From: AC-32 sp035518635
GTDB lineage: Bacteria; Actinomycetota; Thermoleophilia; Gaiellales; Gaiellaceae
Assembly (NCBI GenBank): GCA_035518635.1
Contig: DATIXI010000008.1
Coordinates: forward strand, 1-55,589
Direction: 5' to 3'
Length of the DNA: 55,589 nt
A program made the translations under genes and the position numbers. Below, one piece after another: positions 23,298-33,632 of this stretch. Numbering within the stretch: the first letter of the stretch is position 1; each line of letters opens with the position of its first letter. The notes below the pieces were generated by a model that searched no databases, had not been told where the DNA came from, and was given only the letters and a program-made list of their open reading frames with translations.

Positions 23298-23779
23298 CAG
23301 GCCCCCGGCTTCCACATCATGAGGGCCAGGATCGCGATCAGCAGCAGTCCGCTCCCGTAGCTGAGCGCGAGCGCGGCCGGGTCGCGGACCCGGCGCAGGA
23401 GCTCCTCGCTCGGCGAGTCTTCCTGCTCTGCGAGCGCCTTGGCAAACCTCGCAGTCTCCCCGTCGCGCCGGCCGCCAATCGAGCCCATGACCACCGAGAG
23501 GATCAGGAGCAGGATCGCAGCGATCACCCAGCCGTCGCCGTAGCTGTAGCCGAACGGGGCCTCGTGGACGAGCCAGAGGCCGAAGATGAACGCCAACAGC
23601 GCGCCGATCGTGAGCGCGACGACGGCGATCCGGATCAGGCCGAAGAGGAGGACGACCTCGCTCGGTCGCCGATTGCGCCGTGCGGCGGTGAGGTTGAGAG
23701 TCGCAGCGACGACACCCCCGCCGAGCATCAGGAAGGCGCCCGTGACGTGAAACACGAGCAGCCACTCGTACGTGTCCAC
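23297..23779 (-). CDS. Four-helix membrane protein, DUF2269-like
   Basis: 160 residues, four membrane helices: DTYEWLLVFHVTGAFLMLGGG, a Leu/Ile-rich helix near 50-75, one near 90-110 and a C-terminal one. A cytoplasmic loop (about 112-140) is charged. The GTG at 23779 is preferred over longer frames because a TAGAGT box ends 8 nt before it and the upstream residues are Arg/Cys-rich. Divergent from the sensor kinase with only 43 bp between starts. Function unknown. Confidence 0.7.
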   Translation of the reverse strand: MDTYEWLLVFHVTGAFLMLGGGVVAATLNLTAARRNRRPSEVVLLFGLIRIAVVALTIGALLAFIFGLWLVHEAPFGYSYGDGWVIAAILLLILSVVMGSIGGRRDGETARFAKALAEQEDSPSEELLRRVRDPAALALSYGSGLLLIAILALMMWKPGA

Positions 23780-23787
23780 GGCGGCGA

Positions 23788-23815
23788 ACTCTACGGTGCG
23801 AGTCGCTCCTACAAT
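23788..23815. promoter_or_regulatory. Divergent leaderless promoters (DUF2269-like gene / sensor kinase)
   Basis: Minus strand TAGAGT (23793-23788) ends 8 nt before GTG 23779. Plus strand TACAAT (23810-23815), close to the -10 consensus, ends 7 nt before GTG 23823. Neither start has a Shine-Dalgarno. Confidence 0.55.
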
Positions 23816-23822
23816 CGGAGAA

Positions 23823-25232
23823 GTGGACGAGACCGCCCGGCACCTGCGCCTCCTGACGCAGACGATCGCCGCCGTCAACTCGAGCCTCGATCTCGAGGAG
23901 GTGCTCGCGCTCGTCGCCCGAGAGGTCGCCGACGCCCTCGGCGCGGACGCGTGCTTCGTCTACCTCTACGACGAGCAGGCGGACGAGCTGGTGCTGCGGG
24001 CGACGCACGGCACGCGGGTCGAGGAGATGACCGGCCGACCCCGGATGCGGCCGGGCGAGGGGATCACTGGGTCGGCTGCCTCCGAGCGCGCGCCGGTGAT
24101 GATTCCCGCGCAGGCGCACCTCGACGAACGCTTCAAGGCGTTCCCGAACCTGCCGGAGGACGAGTACGAGTCGATCCTCGCAGTGCCGATCCTCGCGCGG
24201 GAGAAGCTCGAGGGCGCGCTCAACGTGCGGACGCGGAAGCCGCGCGAGTTCTCGCCGGCCGAGATCGACCTCCTCGTGGCGATCGCAGCGCAGGTGGCGC
24301 AGACGATCGAGCACGCGAAGCTCTATGCCCAGGCCCAGCGGCGGGTCGACGAGCTGGAGGCACTCGCGCGCATCTCGGAGGCGGTGTCCGAGTCGCTCTA
24401 CCTCGAGGAGTCGCTGGAGGGGATCGTCGAGGCGACGGTCGACGCGCTCGACGCGACCGGAGCCGCCCTCGTGCTCGAGGACGGCGAGGTCGTCTGGCCG
24501 GAGGGGCGTGCGGGCAAGCACGCCGTGAGGGTGCCGCTGCGTTGGAAGGGGCGGCAGGTCGGGGAGCTCGTCTGCGATCGCGACACGCCCTTCTCCGCGG
24601 AGGATCGCGCGCTGCTCGGTTCCATTGCCAGCCATGCCGCGGTCGCGCTCGAGCACGGGCGCGCCGTCCTGCGCGGAGTGCTCGCCCAGGAGATCCATCA
24701 CCGGGTCAAGAACAACCTGCAGACGGTCGCGTCGCTGCTGCGTCTGCAGGCTCGGACCGACGGGGTCGACGCGCAGAAGGCGCTGAACGACTCGGTCAAC
24801 CGGATCCTGGCGATCGCGGCCGTGCACGAGGTGCTGACGGAGCAGCGGGACGAGGACGTCGAGCTGGCCGAGCTGCTCGACCGCCTGCGGGCGATGCTCG
24901 TCCAGGGCCTCGGCGCGTCGAAGAGCGTCGACGCAGCGTTGGAGCCCATCTCGCTGGCCGGAGACCGGGCGACTGCGCTGGCGCTCGTCTTCTCGGAGCT
25001 GCTCCAGAACGCGCTCGAGCACGGCGGCCAGTCGGTGCAGGTGGAGCTGGCCAGGCGGAACGGGCAGGTCGCGCTGACGATCGCGGACGACGGCACAGGG
25101 ATCGACGGCGAGCCCGTCTCCGGGACCGGGCTGTCGATCGTTCGCGCGCTGGTTCGCGACGAGCTGGGCGGGACGCTCTCGCTCGACTCGAACGGCGGCC
25201 TCAAGGCGGAGGTCGTGTTCCCGGTCGCGTGA
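23823..25232 (+). CDS. HisKA_2 sensor histidine kinase with GAF domains (PdtaS-like)
   Basis: 469 residues, no membrane segment. A GAF domain spans about 20-165 (EVLALVAREVADALGADACFVYL, GEGITGSAASERAPV). A second, shorter GAF-like region spans about 180-285. The HisKA_2 phosphoacceptor motif EIHHRVKNNLQ has His292/His293. The HATPase domain (about 360-467) has ELLQNALEHGG, IADDGTGI and GTGLSIVRALV. This order resembles mycobacterial PdtaS, whose partner PdtaR is a receiver-ANTAR protein. Such a regulator is encoded 1.2 kb downstream at 26388. GTG 23823 is chosen for its TACAAT box 7 nt upstream. Confidence 0.9.
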   Translation: MDETARHLRLLTQTIAAVNSSLDLEEVLALVAREVADALGADACFVYLYDEQADELVLRATHGTRVEEMTGRPRMRPGEGITGSAASERAPVMIPAQAHLDERFKAFPNLPEDEYESILAVPILAREKLEGALNVRTRKPREFSPAEIDLLVAIAAQVAQTIEHAKLYAQAQRRVDELEALARISEAVSESLYLEESLEGIVEATVDALDATGAALVLEDGEVVWPEGRAGKHAVRVPLRWKGRQVGELVCDRDTPFSAEDRALLGSIASHAAVALEHGRAVLRGVLAQEIHHRVKNNLQTVASLLRLQARTDGVDAQKALNDSVNRILAIAAVHEVLTEQRDEDVELAELLDRLRAMLVQGLGASKSVDAALEPISLAGDRATALALVFSELLQNALEHGGQSVQVELARRNGQVALTIADDGTGIDGEPVSGTGLSIVRALVRDELGGTLSLDSNGGLKAEVVFPVA

Positions 25233-25318
25233 GCGGGCTCGTGGCGTCGGCGTGAAGTGGCGGCTTCGACACAGGTGCGGCACAGACCTGCGCGAGGTTC
25301 GGCGGTAGGCTGAACGCC

Positions 25319-25351
25319 ATGGCAGGGGGGCGGGTCGGGACCCGAAGTTAG
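25319..25351 (+). other. Possible 10-codon leaderless mini-ORF and promoter
   Basis: TAGGCT (25306-25311) followed by 7 nt and ATG, the spacing seen at other genes here. The frame closes after ten codons at TAG 25351. It contains CGGGTC-GG-GACCCG, a tight inverted repeat. It might be a leader peptide for the cupin gene or a false match; the 155 bp gap (25233-25387) holds nothing else recognisable. Confidence 0.2.
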
Positions 25352-25373
25352 ACGCGTGCGCGTGAACATCCAC

Positions 25374-25379
25374 TAGCCT
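25374..25379 (+). promoter_or_regulatory. -10 box of the leaderless cupin promoter
   Basis: TAGCCT ends 8 nt before GTG 25388. No Shine-Dalgarno is present. Confidence 0.5.
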
Positions 25380-25387
25380 CCTCAGGC

Positions 25388-25705
25388 GTGACGTACCGCA
25401 TCTTCGACACGGCCGAGATCGAGGAACGGCGCAAGGCGGTGGCAGCCGAGCTCCAGGCGAGCACGATCAAGGTCAACCAGTTCGACTCCCAGCCCGAGCA
25501 GGCGGGGAAGGAGCACGACGAGACCGGATCGGGCCAGGAGGAGATCTACATCCCCGTCCGCGGCAGCGGCGTGCTCCACGTCGACGGCGACGACGTGCCG
25601 CTCGAGCAGGGCCGGTTCGTGCTGGTCACGCCCGAGGCGACCCGCCAGGTCGTCGCGGGGCCGGACGGGCTGACCTACGTCGTCGTCGGCGCCGTCGTCG
25701 ACTAG
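25388..25705 (+). CDS. Small single-domain cupin protein
   Basis: 105 residues. Cupin fold with a first motif around EHDETGSGQEEIYIPVRGSGVLHVDG and a second around GRFVLVTPEATRQVVAG. Metal-binding positions are partly altered: one His and Glu residues remain in the first motif, while the second lacks the usual His. It may be a non-enzymatic or sugar-binding cupin. It sits alone between the sensor kinase and a convergent methyltransferase. Start GTG fits the leaderless pattern. Confidence 0.8.
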   Translation: MTYRIFDTAEIEERRKAVAAELQASTIKVNQFDSQPEQAGKEHDETGSGQEEIYIPVRGSGVLHVDGDDVPLEQGRFVLVTPEATRQVVAGPDGLTYVVVGAVVD

Positions 25706-25721
25706 GCGTCGAAGGCCGTCC

Positions 25722-26363
25722 TCAGGACACGCGCTCGAGCACGGCCAACCGCCAGACGCGGCCCGTGTGCTCGTGTACCGGAGCGAACCCGCGCGAGTGC
25801 GCCGCGCCGAGGATCGTCTCGGGCGGGTGCACGAACGTCTCGAAGTTGCAGGCCAGCCGGAAGTAGACGTTGGCGACCCGCGCGCCGAGCCTCAGCCACC
25901 ACGTGCGCCGCGGAAAGCTGAACGCCAGCACGCGGCGAGCGTGTCCGGCCGCCGCGCCCACGAGCGCGTCGGGATCGGGGTAGCAGCAGACAACCCGGTG
26001 CATCACGACGACGTCGGCTGGGTCGACCAGGGCCTCGTCCTCGACGAAGTCGCCGTAGCGCCGCACCACCCGACCGCCTAGCCCGGCCTCGGCCAGCAGC
26101 TTCTCGCCCTCTGCGTCGTAGCCGTGCGAGAGCTCGACGTTCGTCGCGCGTTCCGCTCCGCGCTTGAGCAGCTCCAGCTCGATCGCGCCGACCCCGCCCC
26201 CGATCTCGAGCACCTCCGCGTTCTGGATGTCCAGGCCGGCGACCTCGTCCACCAGCCGCTGCGCCGTCGCATCCAGGCCCTTATGGCGGTAGCGGCGGGC
26301 GTCGCGACGGGCGACCCGCTCGCCGAAGATCCGGTTGTAGCCGCCCGCGCAGCAGTTGCCCAC
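25722..26363 (-). CDS. Class I SAM-dependent methyltransferase
   Basis: 213 residues. The Rossmann methyltransferase motifs are clear: I, VLEIGGGVGAIELELL; II, NVELSHGYDAEGEKLL; acidic motif VVRRYGDFVEDEAL; and motif IV DVVVMHRVVCCYPDPDALV. A later CNFETFVHPPETI segment lies in the substrate region. This resembles small-molecule or lipid methyltransferases. The substrate is unknown. GTG 26363 starts 8 nt after TAGACT and 24 bp from the divergent ANTAR regulator, with which it shares the TA of overlapping -10 boxes. Confidence 0.88.
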   Translation of the reverse strand: MGNCCAGGYNRIFGERVARRDARRYRHKGLDATAQRLVDEVAGLDIQNAEVLEIGGGVGAIELELLKRGAERATNVELSHGYDAEGEKLLAEAGLGGRVVRRYGDFVEDEALVDPADVVVMHRVVCCYPDPDALVGAAAGHARRVLAFSFPRRTWWLRLGARVANVYFRLACNFETFVHPPETILGAAHSRGFAPVHEHTGRVWRLAVLERVS

Positions 26364-26371
26364 GACCCTGA

Positions 26372-26381
26372 AGTCTACGAT
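26372..26381. promoter_or_regulatory. Back-to-back -10 boxes sharing TA (methyltransferase / ANTAR regulator)
   Basis: The 10-mer AGTCTACGAT encodes TACGAT on the plus strand (26376-26381; 6 nt to ATG 26388) and TAGACT on the minus strand (26377-26372; 8 nt to GTG 26363). The two hexamers overlap by the central TA. Confidence 0.55.
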
Positions 26382-26387
26382 CAGCGG

Positions 26388-26959
26388 ATGAGGATCCTGG
26401 TCGCCGAAGACGAGACGATCATCCGTCTCGACCTGAAAGACCTCCTCGAGCGCTCGGGCTTCGAGGTCTGCGCCGAGGCCAAGGACGGATTGGAGGCGGT
26501 CGAGCTCGCGCGCGCCGAGCTGCCGGACCTGGCGGTGCTCGACGTCAAGATGCCGCGTCTCGACGGAATCGAGGCCGCGCGGCGGATCCTCGACGAGCGC
26601 CCTATCCCGATCGTGATGCTGACCGCCTACGGCCAGGACGAGCTCGTCTCGCGTGCCGTCGAGGCCGGCGTGTTCGGCTACCTCGTGAAGCCGTTCCGCG
26701 AGCAGGACCTGCTGCCGGCGATTCGGACCGCCTGCGCGCGGCACGAGGAGCTGGTCGCTCTGCGCGAGCAGGCCGACTCGCTCGCCGAGGCGCTCGCCGC
26801 ACGGAAGGCGATCGAGCGCGCGAAGGGCCTGCTGATGGAGCGCGAAGGGCTGAGCGAGCAGGAGGCCTTCGCCCGCCTGCGCAAGGCGAGCCAGGTCTCG
26901 GGCCGCCCGATGCGCGTCGTGGCCGAGGCCCTGATCGCGACGTTCGCCGAGGAGAGCGC

Positions 26960-26963
<4 letters not shown>
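26388..26963 (+). CDS. Response regulator with ANTAR RNA-binding domain (PdtaR-like)
   Basis: 191 residues. The receiver domain (1-118) has acidic residues near 8, phosphoacceptor Asp52 in AVLDVKMPRLDG, Thr79 and Lys101 in LVKPF. The ANTAR domain (about 125-187) shows EALAARKAIERAKGLLM and LSEQEAFARLRKASQ with the conserved Ala-Lys-Gly block. ANTAR domains bind paired six-base-loop RNA hairpins and prevent terminator formation. The cognate kinase is probably the HisKA_2 protein at 23823. The stop shares a CTAG with the convergent ABC-F gene. Confidence 0.95.
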
Positions 26964-28837
<1,874 letters not shown>

Positions 28838-28844
28838 GGGCCTA

Positions 28845-28854
28845 AGCGTAGAGT
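28845..28854. promoter_or_regulatory. Back-to-back -10 boxes sharing TA (ABC-F / FGGY kinase)
   Basis: AGCGTAGAGT gives TACGCT on the minus strand (7 nt to ATG 28837) and TAGAGT on the plus strand (28849-28854; 8 nt to GTG 28863). Only 25 bp separate the start codons. Confidence 0.55.
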
Positions 28855-28862
28855 CCGGCCTC

Positions 28863-30198
28863 GTGCGGGTGCTCGCGCTCGACGTAGGCAGCTCATCGGT
28901 TCGGGCCCAGCTCTACGACGAGCGCGCAGGGGAGGTCGGCGGCCCGGCGCGGCGGGAGTACGAGCCGAATCTCGGACGCGACGGCTCCGCCGAGCTCGAC
29001 GCGGGCGAGCTCGTGCGGGCGGCCCGCGCGGTGCTCGAAGAGGTCGAGGACGGCCACGACGCGCTCGCGATCTCGTGCTTCTGGCACAGCCTGCTCCTGC
29101 TCGACCGGCAGCTCCGGCCACTCACGCCCGTGCTGCTCTGGCAGGACCGGCGCGCAGCGGCCCAGGCCGAGGAGCTCGCACTCCGCATCGACCCCGAGCT
29201 TGTGCACCAGAGCACAGGCTGCCACCTGCACCCGAGCTACTGGCCGGCCAAGCTCGCCTGGCTCGCGGCCAAGCGTTCGGACACGTTCGCGCAGGCGAAG
29301 CGAGCGGTCTCGTTCGGCGACTACCTGTTCCTGCAGCTGACGGGCGAGCTCCGCAGCACGCTCTCGACAGCGTCGGGCACCGGGCTGCTCGACCTTCGCA
29401 GCCGGCAGTGGAGCTCCGAGCTGCTCGAGGCGCTCGATCTCGAGCCCGGTTTCCTGCCGCCGCTGGGAGACGAGGCGGCCGGAAGCGTCTACCCGCCGAT
29501 CGGCGACGGTGCCTGCTCGAACCTCGGAGTGGGCTGCACGAGCTCGGATCGAGCCGCGCTGATGATCGGGACCTCGGGCGCGTACCGGGTGCTCCGCGAC
29601 GGCGAGCCGAAGCCTCGGCCGGGGCCTCTTCTCGTACCTGGTGGACGAGGGCCGGGTCGTCGAGGGTGGCTCGGTCTCGGACGGTGGCAATCTGCTGGCC
29701 TGGCTTTGCCGGGTGCTCGACGACCCGGCGACACCGTCTTGGAAGGGGCCCGATGGCCATGGGCTCACGTTCCTGCCGCTGCTCGGAGGGGAGCGCAGCA
29801 CCGGCTGGAAGTCGCGAGCGACCGGCGCGGTCGCGGGGCTCAGCCTCGCTACCGGGCGCGGAGACCTCGTGCAGGCCGCACTCGAGGGAATCGCCTACCG
29901 CCTGGCCGAGGCCGCCGACAGGCTCCCCGGCGTTCGCGAGATCGTCGCGACCGGCCGCGCGCTCCTCGCGAGCCCCGAGTGGATCCAGGTCTGCGCGGAC
30001 GTGCTCGGGTACACGGTCACCGCCTCGGCTGTGCAGGAGGGCTCGGCCCGAGGCGCAGCGGCCTACGTGCTCGAACGGCTCGGAGTCGACCCCGGCCCCG
30101 CACCGCTCGGCGACGCCTTCGAGCCCGACCCCGAGCGCACGGAGGTCTACGCGGCGGCGCGGCAGCGCCAACGCGTCATGTACGAGCGGCTGTTCTAG
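28863..30198 (+). pseudogene. FGGY-family carbohydrate kinase (gluconokinase-like), frameshifted
   Basis: The first frame (28863 to about 29625) encodes the FGGY N domain: LALDVGSSSVRAQLYD, SCFWHSLLLLD, LLWQDRRA, GTGLLDLR and MIGTSGAYRVL. The rest continues in the +1 frame from about 29626: VVEGGSVSDGGNLLAW, FLPLLGGERSTGW, ALEGIAYRLAEA and RGAAAYVLERLG. One extra base in CGGCCGGGGCCTC (29616-29628) accounts for the break; removing one C restores the reading RPGLFSYLVDEG. The enzyme would phosphorylate gluconate or a pentulose and feed the pentose phosphate genes nearby. It may be a true pseudogene, a recent mutation or a sequencing error in a G/C run. Confidence 0.85.
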
Positions 30199-32045
30199 CG
30201 CGCGCCGACCGCGGCGCCGACCAGCGCACGCGCGGCCTCGGCGATGTGCGCGGCATCGATCCCGGCCGCGGCCAGCAGCTCGGCCGGCTTTCCGGAGCCG
30301 GGCAGGTCGCGCACGGCGAGCCGCACGAGCTGGAGCGGCCCTTCGCCGTCCGAAAGCGCTTCGAGCACCGCGTCGCCGATCCCGCCTTCGGCCCAGTGGT
30401 CTTCGACCGTGATGATCCGTCCACCCGTGGCGTCTGCCGCCGAGCGAAGCGTCTCTGCGTCGACCGGCTTGACCGAGTAGAGGTCGATCACGCGCGCGGA
30501 GATCCCTTCTCCGGCCAGCGCCTCCGCCGCCTGGAGCGACTCGTGCAGCGTGATCCCCGCTCCGACGATCGTGACGTCGTCGCCGTCGCGCACCACGCGC
30601 GAGCCGCCGATCGGGAACTCCTCGTCCGGGCCGTAGATAACCGGGGTCGCCGCGCGCGTCGTGCGCAGGAAGACGATCCCCTCGCGGTCCGCCATCTCCC
30701 CGACGAGCTTCGCCGCCTGGTTGCCGTCGGACGGGTAGAGCACAGTCGAGCCGTGAACGGCGCGCATCATCGCCAGGTCCTCGAGCGCCATCTGTGAGGG
30801 GCCGTCCTCGCCGATCGAGACCCCGGCGTGCGAGCCGCAGAGCCGGATGTTCGCCTGGCTGATCGCGGCCATGCGGATGAAGTCGTAGGCACGAGAGAAG
30901 AACGCGGCGAACGACGAGGCGAACGGAACCCAGTTGCGCACCTGCAGGCCGACGGCCGTTGCGACCATCTGCTGCTCGGCGATGTACATCTCGAAGTAGC
31001 GGTCGGGGTGCGCCTCGGCGAACAGCTCGGCGAACGTCGAGTTGTTCACCTCGCCGTCGAGCGCGACGACGTCGCCGCGCGCCGAGCCGAGCGCGGTCAG
31101 GGCGTCGCCGTACGCGCGCCGCGTCGCGACCTCCTGGCCCTCGGCCCAGGTCGGAAGCTCGAGCTCACCTGTCGCCTCGAAGCGATGCGGCTCGGCGCTG
31201 CGGTCGGGCTTCGGGACGTCGACCACGATGTTCCGGACGCCGCCGAGCTCAGCGATCGCTCCCTCCGGGTCGTCGAGCGCCTTGCCGTGCCAGCCGAGCT
31301 TGTCCTCGACCTCCTTCACGCCCTTCCCCTTGAGGGTCTTGGCGATGAGCACCGTCGGCTGGCCCTCGATCGCGATCGCCTCCGCGTACGCGCGGTCGAT
31401 CGCCTCGACGTCGTGTCCGTCCAGCTCGATCACGTGCCAGCCGAATGCCTTCGCGCGGTCGGCGTAGGACGCGAGATCCCAGCCGTGCATCGTCTGGCCG
31501 CGCTGGCCCAGCCGGTTGACGTCGATGATCGCGACCAGGTTGTCGAGCTCGTAGAAGGCCGCGTGCTCGAACGCCTCCCACATCGAGCCCTCGGCGATCT
31601 CGCTGTCGCCGCAGAGGACCCAAACGTTGTACGGCAGCCGGTCGAGCTTCTTGCCCGCGAGCGCGATCCCGACGCCGTACGGCAGCCCCTGCCCCAGCGA
31701 GCCCGTTGCGACGTCGACCCAGGGGATCGCCGGCGTCGGGTGCCCCTGCAGGCGGCTTCCGAAGACGCGGAACGTCAGCAGCTCCTCCTCGGTGATCGCG
31801 CCGGCCGCGCGGTACATCGAGTAGAGCAGCGGGGAGGCGTGGCCCTTCGAGAAGACGAGGTGGTCGTTGTGCGGGTCGTCGGGCGCGTCGAAGTCGTAGT
31901 GGAGGTACTTGGAGAGCAGCACGGCCATCAGGTCGGCGGCCGACATCGACGAGGTCGGATGCCCGGAGTTCGTCACGGCGGCGCTGCGAATGGAGTCGAC
32001 GCGGAGCTGTTGGCCCAGCTCGCGCCAGCGCTCGGCGTCCGTCAT
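30195..32045 (-). CDS. tkt: Transketolase (short, animal-type)
   Basis: 616 residues; thiamine diphosphate enzyme that moves two-carbon units between pentose and triose/hexose phosphates. Seen: the substrate site GHPTSS, GHPTPAIPWVDVATGSLGQGL, ThDP/Mg motif CGDSEIAEGSMWEAF with DVNRLGQ, catalytic Glu in YIAEQQMVATAVG, and GVSIGEDGPSQMALEDLAMM. The length of about 620 is that of the mammalian-like subfamily rather than the ~660-residue E. coli type. The ATG at 32045 fits a TACGTT box 6 nt upstream. Convergent with the gluconokinase-like gene, sharing a CTAG for both stops. Confidence 0.96.
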   Translation of the reverse strand: MTDAERWRELGQQLRVDSIRSAAVTNSGHPTSSMSAADLMAVLLSKYLHYDFDAPDDPHNDHLVFSKGHASPLLYSMYRAAGAITEEELLTFRVFGSRLQGHPTPAIPWVDVATGSLGQGLPYGVGIALAGKKLDRLPYNVWVLCGDSEIAEGSMWEAFEHAAFYELDNLVAIIDVNRLGQRGQTMHGWDLASYADRAKAFGWHVIELDGHDVEAIDRAYAEAIAIEGQPTVLIAKTLKGKGVKEVEDKLGWHGKALDDPEGAIAELGGVRNIVVDVPKPDRSAEPHRFEATGELELPTWAEGQEVATRRAYGDALTALGSARGDVVALDGEVNNSTFAELFAEAHPDRYFEMYIAEQQMVATAVGLQVRNWVPFASSFAAFFSRAYDFIRMAAISQANIRLCGSHAGVSIGEDGPSQMALEDLAMMRAVHGSTVLYPSDGNQAAKLVGEMADREGIVFLRTTRAATPVIYGPDEEFPIGGSRVVRDGDDVTIVGAGITLHESLQAAEALAGEGISARVIDLYSVKPVDAETLRSAADATGGRIITVEDHWAEGGIGDAVLEALSDGEGPLQLVRLAVRDLPGSGKPAELLAAAGIDAAHIAEAARALVGAAVGAR

Positions 32046-32051
32046 GCGGGT

Positions 32052-32061
32052 AACGTAACGG
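32052..32061. promoter_or_regulatory. Divergent promoter core between tkt and rpiB
   Basis: Minus strand TACGTT (32057-32052) ends 6 nt before the tkt ATG. On the plus strand TAACGG (32056-32061; 5 nt to ATG) or TAACGT (32051-32056; 10 nt) could serve rpiB. The start codons lie 21 bp apart. Confidence 0.4.
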
Positions 32062-32066
32062 TCCTG

Positions 32067-32525
32067 ATGAAGGTCGCGGTTGCCTTCGACCACCGCGGCG
32101 TCAAGCTACGCGAGCCAATCTTCGCCGAGCTGGCGGCGTCGGGCCACGATCCGATCGATCTCGGCACGGACGTTCCCGAGCCTCGGATCGACTATCCGGA
32201 CAAGGCCCGCGAGATCGGTGAAGCCATGCTGAGCGGCGATGCGGAGCGCGCGGTGCTCGTCTGCGGCTCGGGCGTCGGTGCCTCGGTTGCCGCGAACAAG
32301 ATCCCGGGGATTCGCGCGGCCGTCTGTCACGACACGTACTCCGCCCACCAGGGGGTCGAGCACGACGACATGAACGTCCTCTGCCTCGGCTCCGAGGTGA
32401 TCGGCGCGGAGCTCGCGATCGAGCTCGTGCGGGCGTTCCTCGCCGCCCGCTTCGACGGCGCCGAGCGGTACGTGCGAAGGCTTGAGAAGATCGAGGAGAT
32501 GGAAAGGGAGAAGACGTATGGCTGA
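32067..32525 (+). CDS. rpiB: Ribose-5-phosphate isomerase B
   Basis: 152 residues; interconverts ribose 5-phosphate and ribulose 5-phosphate. RpiB/LacAB fold with AFDHRGVKLREPI at the N terminus, the phosphate loop VCGSGVGASVAANKIPGIRAAVCHD and YSAHQGVEHDDMNVLCLGSEVIG. The catalytic residue next to CGSG is Cys, as in the RpiB group. It is the first gene of the seven-gene sugar phosphate operon and overlaps the transaldolase gene by 8 bp. Confidence 0.95.
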   Translation: MKVAVAFDHRGVKLREPIFAELAASGHDPIDLGTDVPEPRIDYPDKAREIGEAMLSGDAERAVLVCGSGVGASVAANKIPGIRAAVCHDTYSAHQGVEHDDMNVLCLGSEVIGAELAIELVRAFLAARFDGAERYVRRLEKIEEMEREKTYG

Positions 32526-33624
32526 GTCGCGCTTGCAGCAGCTCTCGAAGCTCCGGCAGAGCGTCTGGATCGACTACCTCTCGCGCACGCTCGTGCACGG
32601 CGGCGAGCTCGAGCGCCTGATTCGCGAGGACGCGGTCGTCGGAATGACCTCGAACCCGACGATCTTCCAGAAGGCGATCTCGGAAGGGGACGCCTACGAC
32701 GACCAGCTGCGCGAGGTGCTCGCTGAGGAGGACGACGCGAAGGAGGTCTTCCTCCGGCTCGCCGTGAAGGACGTCCAGGATGCGTGCGACGTCCTGGGCC
32801 AGATCTGGGAGCGGACGGGAGGCCATGACGGCTACGTCTCGATCGAGGTCGACCCGAACTTCGCGTACGAGACGGAGGCGACGATCGCCGAGGCGCAGCG
32901 CCTGCACGAGCTAGTCGACCGCCCGAACTGCTTCGTCAAGATTCCCGCCACCGAGCCCGGGCTCGGCGCGATCGAGGAGATGATCGCCCGCGGGCGCAGC
33001 ATCAACGTGACGCTGATCTTCTCGCTCGCGCGCTACGCGGAGGTCGTCGAGGCGTACCTTCGCGGGCTCGAGCGCCTCGTGGAGGGTGGCGGCGACCCGT
33101 CGCGCGTCGCGTCGGTCGCGAGCTTCTTCGTCTCCCGCGTCGACACCGAGGCCGACCGCCGGCTCGAGGAGGCGGGTGCTCCCGCCGAGCTCCAGGGCAA
33201 GCTCGCGGTTGCGAACGCGAAGCTCGCCTACCAGCGCTACGGGGAGCTCTTTTCCGGCGACCGCTGGGAGGGGCTGAAGGCGAAGGGCGCGCGCACGCAG
33301 CGCTGCCTGTGGGCGTCGACCTCGACGAAGAACCCGGCCTATCGGGACGTGCTGTACGTCGAGGAGCTGATCGGCCCGGAGACCGTCAACACGATGCCCG
33401 AGGAGACGATCCAGGCCTTCGAGGACCACGGCGAGGTCGCGCGCACGCTCGACCGTGACCTGGAGGAGGCGCACGCCGTCTTCGAGCGGGTGGCCGGGGC
33501 GGGGGTGGATTACGACGACGTCGTCGCCGTGCTCGAGCAGGAGGGCGTGCAGAAGTTCTCCGACTCGTTCGCGGAGCTGCTCGAGGGCGTCCGCGCCAAG
33601 CGCGGCGAGCTCGTCTCGGCCTGA
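32518..33624 (+). CDS. tal: Transaldolase
   Basis: 368 residues; transfers a dihydroxyacetone unit between sugar phosphates through a Schiff base. Seen: VWIDYLSRTLVHGGEL, GMTSNPTIFQKAI, VSIEVDPNFAYETE, NCFVKIPATEPGL with the catalytic Lys, SINVTLIFSLARYAEVVEAYL and QRCLWASTSTKNPAY. It belongs to the longer actinobacterial and cyanobacterial transaldolase group that in other bacteria is fused to Pgi. Here Pgi is a separate gene just downstream, with a hydrolase gene between them. ATG 32518 is preferred since conserved sequence starts there and GAGAAGAC-type purine-rich sequence precedes it. Confidence 0.95.
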   Translation: MAESRLQQLSKLRQSVWIDYLSRTLVHGGELERLIREDAVVGMTSNPTIFQKAISEGDAYDDQLREVLAEEDDAKEVFLRLAVKDVQDACDVLGQIWERTGGHDGYVSIEVDPNFAYETEATIAEAQRLHELVDRPNCFVKIPATEPGLGAIEEMIARGRSINVTLIFSLARYAEVVEAYLRGLERLVEGGGDPSRVASVASFFVSRVDTEADRRLEEAGAPAELQGKLAVANAKLAYQRYGELFSGDRWEGLKAKGARTQRCLWASTSTKNPAYRDVLYVEELIGPETVNTMPEETIQAFEDHGEVARTLDRDLEEAHAVFERVAGAGVDYDDVVAVLEQEGVQKFSDSFAELLEGVRAKRGELVSA

Positions 33625-33632
33625 CCGCGGCC

